Shown here piece by piece: positions 12,937 to 28,001 of a DNA stretch of 64,000 bases; the first letter of the stretch is position 1; the number at the start of each line of letters is the position of its first letter. Under the pieces are notes generated by a model that made no database searches, had not been told where the DNA came from, and saw only the letters and a list, made by a program, of their open reading frames with translations. Source of the DNA: Tetradesmus obliquus (Eukaryota > Chlorophyta > Chlorophyceae > Sphaeropleales > Scenedesmaceae); assembly GCA_030272155.1 (NCBI GenBank), contig CP126191.1, forward strand, positions 2,192,501 through 2,256,500, read 5' to 3'. The translations under genes were made by a program, and so were the position numbers.

Positions 12937-14614
12937 GGCGGCTGCTGCAGCTGCTGGAGTGGAGACAGGAGCCACACGCCTGCGGGCGTCGCTGCAGTGA
13001 GGACAGGGGACCTGTTGGGATCGGACAGCGGCGGGCGCTGTAGCTGTCGGCTGGGTGTGGGACGTTGTATGGTTTTGAAAAGGCAGGGTGGTGGAGGGTT
13101 GTGTCATTTGGAGTGTCTGGGTGTGGATGGTCAGCTGCGGCCTCTGAGGCTGCACCTTGCATTATGAGTAGAGTGTCTGGGCAGTGTGTGCTGGGTGCGT
13201 GTGCTGCGTCATACACGCAGTGAGTGCCAGCGGTTGCAGGGCAGCGTGAAACATTATTTTATGATAACATTATGCGGGGCTGCCTCAGGGCAGTATCAAT
13301 GTACCTTGGGTGAGCAGCTGCAGGGTGTACAATGCTATGGTACTTGCACTAAACTGCTTGTGGATAACAGCATTGCCGGGGTTGACTGCAGGCGTTTGAG
13401 AGTCTGTGCGAGTGTGCACGTCGTGCCACGTCACTGTGCTGTTTGTACCGAGTGTCTGCAATGCCTGACTGAGGCGTATCACAGATGTTATGCATGTTTA
13501 GGTTTATTCATTGTCGAGCATTCGCGTGTTCATGCTTGTGTGTACAGCTTGCTGTGTTCGAGTGTCAGCAACCAGCAGCCAAAGCGCTCCTGGCGCCGAT
13601 GCTGTCATGTTCGGCGCATTATGACATTGGAAGGTGGCAGTGCCCATCATTGTCACAGCAGTGTGCTGTCTATTGCAGCATGTGTTAGTTGGCAGCATAC
13701 TGCCAGCGACGTCAAGGTGCCATACGTGTCTTTGCGCAGCAACACCTGAACCCATACAGCGCATTACTGTGACAACTTTGACTGCCTAATTGCAAGGCAT
13801 GTATGTTATGGCTGTCAGTGGTTTGTGTGGACGGATTATATTGCATCCACACGCATGCAAGCATGCTCGCGACATAAATGTATTCAGGAAGCTTGGCCAA
13901 GCCCGTGACAGGCCATGTGCCTGTTGCCGCAAGGTGCATGCGTCGTTTTGCAGTTACTTGGCTCTGCCTGCACACTAGAGTGACCCAGCAGTTACTGCTG
14001 TCCTCAGGCTTCGCTATGCTGCTTGGTTGCAGTGCTGTGGACCTGCAGGATGCGCATACACACCTCAAATAAAGCGGCGGCCGGGCACTGTTGGCCTGCA
14101 CCATTTGCAAGGCACTGCACTCTGATGCAGGAGGGCCGCTGAGTCTGTGGTGCGCTCACGTGCAGCACCTGTTAGACTGGCGTCCACCGTGGATTGTGGC
14201 TGGCAGGGCGTAGCACATACGACTACAGCATTGTGCTCTGTAGATGGACGATATGAGACATGGCTAGGCAAAGGTTGTTGCTTGAGCATAGCTTGGTGAT
14301 TGTTTGGTCGTTACAACTCACTGGACGACGGCCACTGATGCCATTGGAGCAAAGGAATAGGCCTGAGCAACATACTTCCTGCCAGGCGGCTCTAAGGCGT
14401 GCTGCCTGTGGCAGGAACGTCCGGGTGTCTACAGCCACTCACACGCTGACCAATGCACTCAATGACCTGACACGATACCTTGATGATCTTGCAACAACAT
14501 CACTGCTGTGTCAGAGCATCGCGCTGCTCAGCGACGCTGCAAGCTGTGCCACTGCAAAACGGCATGCTGCTCTTCCCGGGTGCCATGCAGTCTCAAGGGT
14601 TGCTCATGGCTTGG
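12937..14614. other. Convergent intergenic region, no gene seen
   Basis: This is tail-to-tail spacing between the coiled-coil gene and the BTB gene. Only unconvincing short open frames occur. A TGTAA motif on the minus strand (14311-14315), about 300 bp past the BTB stop, is a candidate algal polyadenylation signal. No RNA gene or repeat was recognised. Confidence 0.4.
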
Positions 14615-14667
14615 CTAGCCAGCCTCCTCATCTGTAGCGCCTCCTGTGTCTGAATCGCCATCGCCCT

Positions 14668-14702
<35 letters not shown>

Positions 14703-15011
14703 GGCAGCAGCACACACTGTAACTCGTCTCGGCACAACAGTCTTGCGGTGAACAGGCGAGCATCAGCTGGCCGTCACTAGCAACCCAAAGTTACACACTA
14801 CAGCGTGCAGCGGCACACCTGTCTCGCTGCAGTAGGCCTGCTGCAGGCACGCTTCCACAGGTGCTGCTCTCCTCAAGGGTTGAAAGACGGGTGCGGCACA
14901 AAAATTATCCGCAACCTATTGCCGCAAGCAAACACATCACCTATGTTGACAGCACAACACGTGCCAGCTCACAGCCAATGCTGTCGCAGCAGCAGGTGGT
15001 TTCTTGCACCG

Positions 15012-15042
<31 letters not shown>

Positions 15043-15659
15043 CCTCACCTCGTCGGACTCCTCGCTCCCAGACAGCATGGAGTCGTCATCACTGCCATCC
15101 AGATCATCATCATCGTCTGTTGCACCATCTGCGCCTTGGCTGTTGCTGTCTTGGCTCATCGCCTCATCGCTGCCGCTGCCACCTCCCTCATCCTCCTCAT
15201 CATCATCGTCTGTGTCGTCCTCGCCACCTGCCTCGTTTGTTGTGCCCAGCGACTGACTAAACACGATGTGGGGCTCTTCTTCCTCCAGATCCCCCTGGTG
15301 CCGCTGCGTCACATCTTCCCCACAATGCATGCACGCAGCTGCTTGCCGTGGGCCCTGGGCGTTGCCAGTCCCAGCTGCACCAGGCACCAGCTGCGGCCTG
15401 CCAGCGCCCGGCAGCAGATACCAGCGGTTGCGGCAGCAGGCGCACCTGAAGTCCTGCGAAGGGAGTGCGGCCTGCTGCAGCTGCGCCTGGGCCTGCTGCA
15501 GCGCCTGCTGCATGGCATTGAAGAGTGCCTCTGCATGCTGCGGCTGGATGCTGCTGATGAGGCCTGCAGGGATAGGCAGCTGCTGCTTGATGATGTGGTC
15601 TATGCACGTCTGTGCATGCTGCTCCAGGCCGCACTTGCTGGTCACCGGCAGCCTGCAGG

Positions 15660-15715
<56 letters not shown>

Positions 15716-16734
15716 CAACAGCATGAAAGGCATAGTGGTGAAAGAGGAAAGGCCACGTTCCAGGCAATAGACAACACAATGCAGGCAGCACAGAAAATTA
15801 GTTGCAGACAGCAAGATCCTGCAACGGGTGCCTGCCAAGGCATCGCGATGCGGCAGCTGCAGCGGCTGCATGCACAGTGCAGCACAGCACTACGCGGCTA
15901 CATTACATCACCAAAACAACCAAGTGGCACAGCATCGAGAAGCACCCTGCAGGCACCCTGCTATGACAGTGATAGTGCCCAGCTGCTTCAATGCGAGCAG
16001 GCTTGCACAGGGCAACTGCTGGCCGCTCACCATTCAAACACGTTAGGCAGGCCAGGGCTGCTGGCACCTGTGAGCTGCGCCTCTAACCGCAGCGGCCCTG
16101 CTGCTGCTGCTGCTCCTGCTGCTGCCCCTGCTGCTGCTGCTGCTGCTGTCGAGGCGAAGGCCTCCCTAGGTGTGTCCAAAAAGATCCTCACATGCTCTGT
16201 CACTGCAGGCATGTCATATTTGTCAGCCAGCAGCAGCAGCCGCGCTGCGTTGCCCCAGGTGACCTGCAAGAGTGGCACTGCTGGGTACATTAGGCTGAGG
16301 GCATCCTCCCAAGCGCTGCAGTCAGCATCATCCAGAGGGATGGTCTGATGCCGTGCAGGGCCTGCTGCTGCTTCTGCTGCTGCTGCGTCTGGCTGCGTGC
16401 TGTGCGCATCCTCTATGACATGCGCTAGCACACGAGACCTGGCGCAGCAACAGAAGCAGTAACAGCGTCAATGCCGTGAGCTTGTTTACTACTCAAACAC
16501 AGCTGGCGTCAAGCTTTGGGTGTGTTGAATTATGGAAGGACAGTACAGTGAAGCAGCAGCTGGGATGGGTTGTTCCAGGCTGTGCAGCAGCAGGTCTCAC
16601 CAGTTGCTTAGCACGCATGAGTGGGCATGTAGTGATGCCCCTTCGACATTTGTGAACCTGAGTTCTACGACACGATCGTGTCCTGACGCCAGCATGGCCT
16701 CTAGCGATCTGAAGCGGCTCATGTCTACTGCCAT
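14615..16734 (-). CDS. BTB/POZ domain protein with zinc-ribbon-like segment and acidic tail
   Basis: This is probably a CUL3 substrate adaptor or a BTB-type regulator. Four exons, 16601-16734, 16031-16438, 15049-15652 and 14615-14665, join cleanly into 398 residues. ATG 16734 is the first in frame after TAA TAG stops. The BTB fold runs from about residue 20 (RVVELRFTNVEG, LHAHSCVLSNWSRVLAHVI) through ALSLMYPAVP to DKYDMPAVTEHVRIFL at about 140. An Ala-rich linker follows, then a helical region, then two Cys pairs (CACC and CMHC) that could bind zinc. A Glu/Asp/Ser-rich tail completes the protein. The last coding exon is only 17 codons including the stop, yet it continues the acidic tail, which supports the model. 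The BTB call is firm; the partner and substrate are unknown. Confidence 0.85.
14668..14700 (-). repeat. CTG (sense) repeat at BTB intron 3 acceptor
   Basis: A (CAG)n run on the plus strand reads (CTG)n in the sense of the BTB gene. It ends exactly at the splice acceptor before the terminal exon (14665). Confidence 0.85.
15653..15722 (-). repeat. Long CTG (sense) repeat at BTB intron 2 acceptor
   Basis: Sixteen or more uninterrupted CAG triplets on the plus strand (15662-15710), plus flanking CAA variants, are read as (CTG)n in the BTB gene. They lie immediately upstream of the TTCCTGCAG acceptor at 15653. It is among the longest pure triplet runs in the window. Confidence 0.9.
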
Positions 16735-17519
16735 CACTTGCAGGATCCAATCACTTCTGCATACACGGTTCTATTAAAGCAGAAGTTAAACTAATGAGGG
16801 TGTGGGTCGCAGTGCGCGTGAAAGGGAGATGCAGCTGTTCAACTTGCATCTCCACAACCCTAACCACTATGTGTTCAAAATCTGCATGTCTGGGCATCAT
16901 TGTATGCTGCCAGTAAGGTCTATGTCATACTCGTTACGTGCATACTGAAGGATGCATGGGGAATCGTCTCATGGGCAGACTGTAGTGGTGCAAAGTGCCC
17001 ACTCCCGCAGCTGTGCGCAGTTCTGTGCGCACAGTGTCACTAGGGCCAGCAAGCACAGCTGGAACAAGCATGTCGCCATTATTGCCTGCTTCACAGTGGC
17101 GTCATACAATTCTTGTATTTGTGATCTAAGATGGCGTCAGCTTGCAACGTGTTTTGGGGGTGGCACCAAGCTTGCACATGCTGGTACATGCTCTCAGCGG
17201 CTCTCATCCTGTTTGTACGTGAACAATCGCCACTGAGAACAGCGTGTATGCACACTGTCACCTTGTGCACGTGGCCATATCATGCTACTTAATGGACCAA
17301 GGTGGTGAAACGTTGACAACGGGTCGATCTAAGCCATTCAAGGGTGTGAATGACTCATCCTGTGGGAGAGTAACAGGGTTACTGACGGGTAATCGGGTTA
17401 GCACTCTCTTTCAAGAGCAGCGGCACACAAGCTTGCATCAAGGATACAAACAGCAGCCATTACGTTCACATCTTGTAGTGCCTGCACGCGCCAGTCGCTA
17501 CAGACGCAACACACGCACC
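16735..17519. other. Divergent intergenic region (BTB / MDR reductase)
   Basis: This 785-bp head-to-head spacer should contain both promoters. No gene, clear TATA box or repeat could be assigned. Confidence 0.4.
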
Positions 17520-20500
17520 ATGCAGTTCGACGCAATCGAAGTGCAGGCGTACAACGCCGCCAATCCCGCAGATGCAGCAAAGGTTGTGCAGAAGGCAGTC
17601 CGAGAGCCAGGACAGGGCGAGGTGTTGGTGCAAATGAAGTATGCAGGGGTAAGGCCCTGCTGCTGTGCTGCTGGTGAAGTGTGTAATGCATGCATTCTGG
17701 CAGTTGCTGCAGCTTGATGCAAACTAAACGTCCAATCAAGTCAAACTCGGGTTTACATGTTTCGTAGGTTGTGATCAGGCCGCCTGAATCGCCAGTGCTG
17801 CTCCCTGCATGGTGATCTGCTCGCTGCTGCACTGCAGGCGAGGCTCTTCTGTCAAATGTTACCCCGGTTGTGTGCATACAATGTACAGCGTCCTGTGACC
17901 TGATATCGCCATCGATGGGGAATCTTAGCGTTCGCATCATATTCATGTTTTGCAGGTGAACCCAAGTGACGTGTTTTCTCTCATGGGCGTCTACCCTGGC
18001 TTCCCCAAGGTGCCGGGCGTGCCTGGCTTTGATGGTGAGGCAGGCTGCAGTATGCAGTCTGCTGCATGGCTCAGCGCTGAGGCAGCCAGCCTGCTGTGTG
18101 CAAGAAATGAAGATGCATCTCCTCCATACGCAGTGCATGGCAGTGCCCACCCAGATGCCTACCTGGCTGTCCTAGCCCATTGCAGATTGTTGTACTCGCG
18201 CTCCCTAATGCGCTGTTCAATCACCGCTGAAGCAACACGCCTTCACACCAACAGTGCATGGTATTCTGAGCATTCGCGATCTTCACCGCTTTTGCCATGC
18301 CACACGCCAGCACACTCGCATCCCTGCACACCACATCCACATCTTCCCGACCACAACACGTGAACCGCCGCGCCACATTCTTCTCCTGCAGGCATGGGCG
18401 TGGTGGCCAAGGTGGGCCCTGGAGTGACAGGCTTCAGCGAAGGCCAGCGCGTGACCAGCCTGGGCTGGCTCACCACCAGCCAGGGCAGCGGCAGCTGGCA
18501 GCAGTACATCACGCTGCCGCAGGAGAAGCTGGTGGCGCTGCCTGACGCAGTGTCGGATGAGGCGGGCGCGCAGTTCTATGTGAGTGGTGCGCTTGCAGAC
18601 GATGCAGAGGGCTGCTGCTCTGCGTGATTTTTAATTGTCCTGCAAGGACGACTGGCAGCACGTGATGTCGAACAATCCTTTGTCGGGTTGATCGGGTTGA
18701 TCTTGTGACTGATCTGAAGAAATGCAAGCGCAGAACGGGACGTGCACGCACGCACAGCCAACACCAAGGTCCCATTTGCTCTATGGCAACTTGCCTGTGG
18801 TTGCAACTCGAGCCACTGCGGCATCTTTGCCCTCAACACGATCGCCTGCCTGCCTGCCTGCCTGCCGGCCCGCCTGCCTGCAGATCAACCCCATCACAGT
18901 GGTGGGCCTGCTGGAAGTGGCAGCTGTGCAGCCGGGGCAGCACCTGCTCATCACCGCAGCCGGCAGCACGCTGGGCCGCATGCTGATCCGTGCAGCGCGC
19001 GCTGAGGGCATCAAGACGATCGGCGTGGTGCGGCGGCCTGAGGCAGTGCAGGAGCTCAAGGAGAGCACCGGGTGCGATGCTACTTTTATCTTGCCTCAAT
19101 TTGCGCCAACAGAATCATTGAATGCTTGTGGTTTGTGGATTGTGGCTTGGCCGCCTGCAATCTTACTGGCAGCATATGCATGCAGCAGCGGCTGGGCAGG
19201 CCAGGCAGCACTTGCAGCTGTCTGTGCCCAATGTTCATTGGGCTGTTTCCAGCAGCTCACCCGTGACATACACTGCTTGTGCACCTGCCTGCCGACTGGC
19301 CTATCTTGTTGCTGTCCCTGCTGCCACCCCCAGGTGCGACGAGGTAGTGTGCAGCAGCACTGAGCCGCTGGCTGATCGCGTGAAGGCCATCACTGGGGGT
19401 ACTGGCGCTGGCAGTGTGCTGGACTGCGTGGGAGGGGAGCTGTCTGAGCAGCTGGCTGCTGCTGTGCGCAGCGGCGGCACTGTGTGGCTGTACGGGCTGA
19501 TGGAGGGGCTCAGCTTCAAGGGGCACGGCGCTGAGTGCCTGTTCAGGTGGGCGGTAACGACAGACCGTGATAAATCCACAACGTTGGCGAGGTGTTGCTA
19601 CGGGCAGCTGTGGGTGTGCGGGCAGTGCATATGTCTGCGTGGAGCAGGCCTTCGTTTATGATGTGTCAATGGGAGTGGTTGATGTGGGTGGCCAATGCGT
19701 GGCCTGTGGCTCGCCTGTGGCGCAGCTGCTGTGTGGCTGTATGGGCTGATGGAGGGGCTCAGCTTCAAGGGGCACGCGCTGAGTGCCTGTTCAGGTGGGT
19801 GGTGGTGATGATGATGGTTGACAGATGAATACTGTTGGTTGCTGCTAGCAGCTGTGATTGTAGGAGGGTGCCTGTGCATGCACCGCCGGCTGAAAGCATG
19901 CCTTTGCTGATGCAATGTGGTGTGCGCATGTTGCGCAGTGGCTGCGGCTGCAGGCACACTGCAACTGGTATTGCATTGGTGGGCATGCGCCGAACATTGT
20001 AGACGCTGAATTTATTTGCGTGTATTGTTGGGGGTTGGACATTGTGAGGGTCGCGACGTCGCCGCCACCGGCTGGAAGGATAAGATCATATCAACGATAT
20101 TTGTACTATGCGACGCTGGCGCCTATTGTGGTATGCCGCTGCAGGGATGTGGGCTACAGGGGCTTCTGGTTCTTCCCATGGCTTGAGAGCAAGTCGCAGG
20201 AGCAGCAGCAGGCAGTGGTGGCCAAGACGCTGCGCCTGATGGCAGATGGCACAATGGCGCCCCCTGTCGGTGAGTGCAAGGATTCTGTCAGCTAGCTGCA
20301 GGACGGATTGATCTGGGCGGCACTTGGCTTCCTGCCAGCACGCATATGGGATGGTTGCATGGGTGTGTGAGAGGCATTGAGTCACGGCAAGTGCATGGAG
20401 GTGCCAGGCAGTTGCAGCGATGGCGTGCCAGCTGTGAATGGCGCAGCCGCTGCTTCTTGAACATGCAGACGTACAGCTCCTGCGCACGTGCAGCACACGG

Positions 20501-20680
20501 GATCGGCAGTATGCTACATGCGGTTCTGGTGTGCCACTACTGAGCGGCGTTTGACGCCTCTTGCCCTGCCCTGTGACTGCTGGTGCAGGCAAGATCTTCC
20601 CGCTGAAGGAAGCAGCAGCAGCAATCAAGGAGTCGCAGGTCACTGGGCGCATTGGCAAGGTGCTGCTCAAGTGCTCTTGA
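17520..20680 (+). CDS. MDR-superfamily reductase, MECR/trans-2-enoyl-ACP(CoA) reductase-like
   Basis: This is an NAD(P)H-dependent medium-chain dehydrogenase/reductase without the zinc-ligand pattern of alcohol dehydrogenases. Seven exons, 17520-17648, 17956-18034, 18392-18579, 18884-19071, 19334-19546, 20145-20269 and 20589-20680, give 337 residues. Similarity to mitochondrial enoyl reductase is best seen in NPSDVFSLMGVYPGFP (residues 45-60), whose Tyr56 aligns with the catalytic Tyr of MECR/Etr1. Other matches are the Rossmann dinucleotide-binding loop ITAAGSTLG (about 155-163), LDCVGG, and RGFWFFPWL, which resembles the RGFWLSQW of MECR. The expected role is the last step of type II mitochondrial fatty-acid synthesis. 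A quinone-oxidoreductase-like activity is the main alternative. No obvious targeting peptide precedes the domain. Confidence 0.85.
18841..18883 (+). repeat. CCTG tetranucleotide array at an intron 3' end
   Basis: Several GCCT/CCTG units lead directly to the CTGCAG acceptor of exon 4 in the MDR gene. This is another repeat-type substitute for a polypyrimidine tract. Confidence 0.85.
19731..19801 (+). pseudogene. Decayed duplicate of the end of MDR exon 5, inside intron 5
   Basis: About 71 bp repeat the last 65 bases of exon 5 and its splice donor (19482-19553). The copy carries one C-to-T transition and a one-base deletion in the GGCACGGCG segment. It retains the GTTCAG|GTGGG donor, but the deletion would break the reading frame if it were spliced in. 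Confidence 0.9.
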
Positions 20681-21007
20681 GATGCAGCGAGATGGTGTCA
20701 GCAGGCTGTTCGCACCAGTCAAATATGGTGACGTGGTATTGTCACCTGGCGCTGGATGCGGTGAATAGTTGCCCTTGGTTGGCGGTGGTGGTGGTACTAA
20801 GTCAGTTGCGCTTGATCGAGTTTGTAATTGAATCAAGTGCATGCCAGGCCAGGCCTTCTGGGCAACGCTCGTGATTTGCCCGCCAAGCGCAATTTGCCGT
20901 CTGTGACGATCAGACTAAGCCGATCATAGTGCTGGAAACTCTTGTCCTTCGTATATACACTCGTGAAGCAGCTCGCTCATAGCAGCAGCAGTACTTGTGC
21001 AGCAGCA
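20681..21007. other. Spacer between MDR reductase and squalene epoxidase genes
   Basis: This 327-bp spacer holds the 3' UTR of the MDR gene and the promoter of the next gene. TGTAA at 20823-20827, 143 bp after the stop, matches the usual green-algal polyadenylation signal. Confidence 0.45.
20952..20957 (+). promoter_or_regulatory. Candidate TATA element upstream of squalene epoxidase
   Basis: TATATA occurs 51 bp before the ATG at 21008. If functional it implies a very short 5' UTR. It is identified by sequence alone. Confidence 0.3.
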
Positions 21008-24624
<3,617 letters not shown>

Positions 24625-27600
24625 TGGGTGTGGAGACGAAAGATGGCTGAAGCGTCCGACGCTGACGCCGGTTTTGCAGGGACTGCTGCTGGCAGCAGTA
24701 CACCCAGGAATGGAAGGGACAGGCCAGGCTGGCAACAGGGTGCAGTTGGCTGCAGATCTGCAGGTGTGAGGGCAGCTCAAGGCAACGTTCATTGATGTGG
24801 GGGCTGCGGAGAGTCGCGCTTTGGCTTGTGGTGTTGCAGGGTGGCTGGTAGCTGGGCTGGCTTGTTATTTTGCGTGCATGAGAGGCAGAGAGGGATTGAG
24901 AGGGGCGCTGGCAAGACGGTCACACTTGTGACGCTGAGGTGGGGTGTATTTGGCGTGACTCATCAGGCGTGGCTGCAGTGCAGGGCACACAGCCATGCAG
25001 CCGGATAGGCTGCTTGCCATTGTGTTGTGAAAGGCACATGCTGCTGCAAGTTCACCAAGCAGTGTGGGAATGCTGCGTTTGCCATCAAGGTGCCATCAAG
25101 GTGCATGACACCCAGGAGTGTGGCTCGTGGCGTGTGGTTTGTTGAGTGACTACCCTGCTGTGGTGATACAGCGGTGGCCAAAGAGACAGCGCGTGCAGTG
25201 CTGTTTAGCGGCCCGATCACTTGCTGCTGCGACTGGGCACGCCGTGAGCTAGCTCTGCAACAGCAGTTTGCTGCTGTATGGCAGTGCCAGGACCTTGCGA
25301 GCAGAGCTGCGCGCAGTGCTCAAATTTCGCTGTCATTTGAAGCAACGCCAGCAGGTGCACGAAGCAGTGTACATTGAGCGCTGTTGTGGTGCTGTGTTGA
25401 ACGCGTGAGAGTGCATCTGCTTGTGCCAAACTCATGCGGGGATCGCTGTGTTGTCAGTGACAGTGTTGCAACACAGCCAGTTCAACCTGCTCTGTTGCGA
25501 GTGGGTGGAGCACTGCAGTGTTGCATCTGGTGCAAGTTCTCTTCATTGTTGCGGCATGCACATCCGCTGTCTCACACAAGCAGGTGACCTGCTGCTCTAA
25601 TAGAATTGCACATAGCTGATATTGAACAGCAGGGAGTATTGGCTAGTGACTGCCCAGGCTGAGTTGCCTGTTGTGCAAGAAGGCTATATGTGGCCAGCAG
25701 GTGCAGCAGGCCTGTCCAGTCAGCAACTGATCATTGAAAAGTTTTCAGTAATCAGTGCAAGCAATACTTACAGGCAGATCTGCTGCTGACATGGGCGCAG
25801 ATATGCTATGTGTTGATCAGCAGGTGCTGCAGGGTGTGCAAGCAGCGGCAGCGGTGCAGGATGCGGGCATGCAGGCACAGCTGCACTTGCAGGGCTTGAA
25901 GCAGCTGCGGCTGGACATACTACAGCATGCTGTTGTTGCTGAATGTGACTGACTGAGTGGGAGGCAGCCAGTCTGATTGTATGAGTTTGAGAGTTGGGTT
26001 TGTGGTTTGATCAGGCACTTGCTGTGCTGTGCTGTGAATTTGCAGCCTGGCCAGCCACATAGGCGTACGCCGCGCGTGGCGCCTTGCAAAACCGAGCTGC
26101 GGAGGCGTGTGCTGCACTGGTGCACACAGTGAACATGGCAGTACTGCGCAGTGGGGTCGACGTCAGATTGCAGTCGGTATGCATGCCGGTGCGCTCTCAC
26201 AGCAGCTGCCTTGGCGCTGCTGTGCCACCAGCCTCTGCTGCTGGCATCTGTGGCGCTGCTGAAAGCTGCTGCTGTCTGTGTGTGAACGCACGAAGCTACG
26301 CTGTGTGTGCAGACATTGCAGGGCATGTGATGCAGCAGGCAGCGGTGGCTTGGTGGTCAGCATGTGTGCAGCTGGCTTGAAGAAATGTACGTGCTTTGAT
26401 ATGATGCATCACGGCCTGCCAGCATCAGATGTCTGTTCCTTGATGTCACCAACATGGCGTTTGAGCTTGGCACTGCTGCCCATCCCACTGCAACCCTTCT
26501 CTTTGGCACACAGGTGCCGGGCACGCAGCTGTGCATGACCAGCGTACTTCGGTATCCTGCAGGGTGCCAGCTGGCTTTGTCTAGAATTTGTCATTTTACA
26601 CAGGTGTGGTCGCTGCAGCTGAGTCTAGTCAACTACTTTCATCTGGCTTCGCCCTCTGCCTGTCATATGTGCACGCACACCCCTAATAGAAATGCCGTTC
26701 GGCGCACGTGCAGTAAGCAGCTGCGCGCCCATACACCCAGCAGCGTCTTTTGCCCCGTATGTTGTGCTGGTGTACGCTAGCCGCTGTATACTCGAGGCCC
26801 ACTGACAATGCGTGCAACGTAAGAGCAGGGCCATATGCGTGAATGCTTTTTTGCACATGCGCCGGAGAGGCAGCTCCAGCTGTGGCTGCCATGTACAGCC
26901 CATGGCATGGGGGTGCCTGTACCTGAGAGCTCCCAGGCTGCGGATCCAGGCCTGATACAGCCCAAGCTGCTGGCTGGAGTCCTGCTGCTACGATCTACAC
27001 TGCTTCTTTGAGTTCGGCTATCAGCGTTGACAAAGTTCTGGTCCCCCATCGGTAAACACACGATGGGCTTCCCTCTGCCGCTTGTGCAAACAGCGATGGG
27101 GTTACACTGGCACGACAGGACGAGGGGAGGGATTGCTGCTGCAAAACTTGAGTTCTACACGTGACGTGCGGATTTACATGTGTTACTACTCAATATGGGG
27201 CTTCTGCTGGCCCATGGCGCCACCAACGCGTGAAGTAGCGTGCGGGTGATACACCTGCGTCTGGTACCCGACGAACCCATCTTAGAGCCCAAACGGCCTC
27301 AGCCACCTCATCAAACAGCTTGGCAGCACGTATAGCAACGTTTCAGCTTGTACTGGGCCAAAGAAGCAAGCCAATCGACGCAATTCGAGGCTCAACATCG
27401 CTCAACAGAGGCTCTCAGTACAAAGTAGTACAGTATGAATTGTGTAATAGTAGCTGTAAAAGCTTTATACACCCAGCACGAGGGTCTGATGGAGTGATTT
27501 TGTGCCATAGGTTGACTTTCCAGGCTTTAGCGTATGTAGCTGCCACCCGGCCAGTACTCGGTAAGCCCTCTATATAGGAGTAGGGTGCTCAGCTCCAGTA

Positions 27601-28001
27601 GTTCTACGTGGCACAGACGCATTTACAGGCCCACACCAAAGGCACACTGCTACTCCCAGAGAATAGGCACTTGGGCCTTGTTGCGCCTGATCGCCACGGT
27701 TCAGCCTAGTTTGAGCATATCAATAAAGCAATCGAGACGTTTGAAGGAGCTATCTGGTGAGTTGAGCGCATCGGCGTGTCTGTCGCAGCCAGCAGTGGCC
27801 AGGCCAGCTGACTGTAGAAGACTCAGGACCCTGCTCAGGACACTCTGCTTCGGTTCATAATTGATCTATCATGGATCTTTGTTATCATCCGAGTGTATGG
27901 TGCGCTGCCCGTACTTATCACCCCTCGTTCACATTTGCCGTGCGTGTCTGCGTGCGCAGCAGGCCGGCCAAGCGCCCTGACCTGGCCCGAGCCACTTAAA
28001 C
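24625..28001. other. 3.4-kb gene-poor interval
   Basis: No coding region with recognisable motifs or consistent splice structure was found on either strand. A TATATA motif at 27571-27576, about 430 bp before the GH5 start, could be its core promoter. The interval is rich in short TG/CA and GTGTG stretches. An unrecognised non-coding RNA cannot be excluded. Confidence 0.4.
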
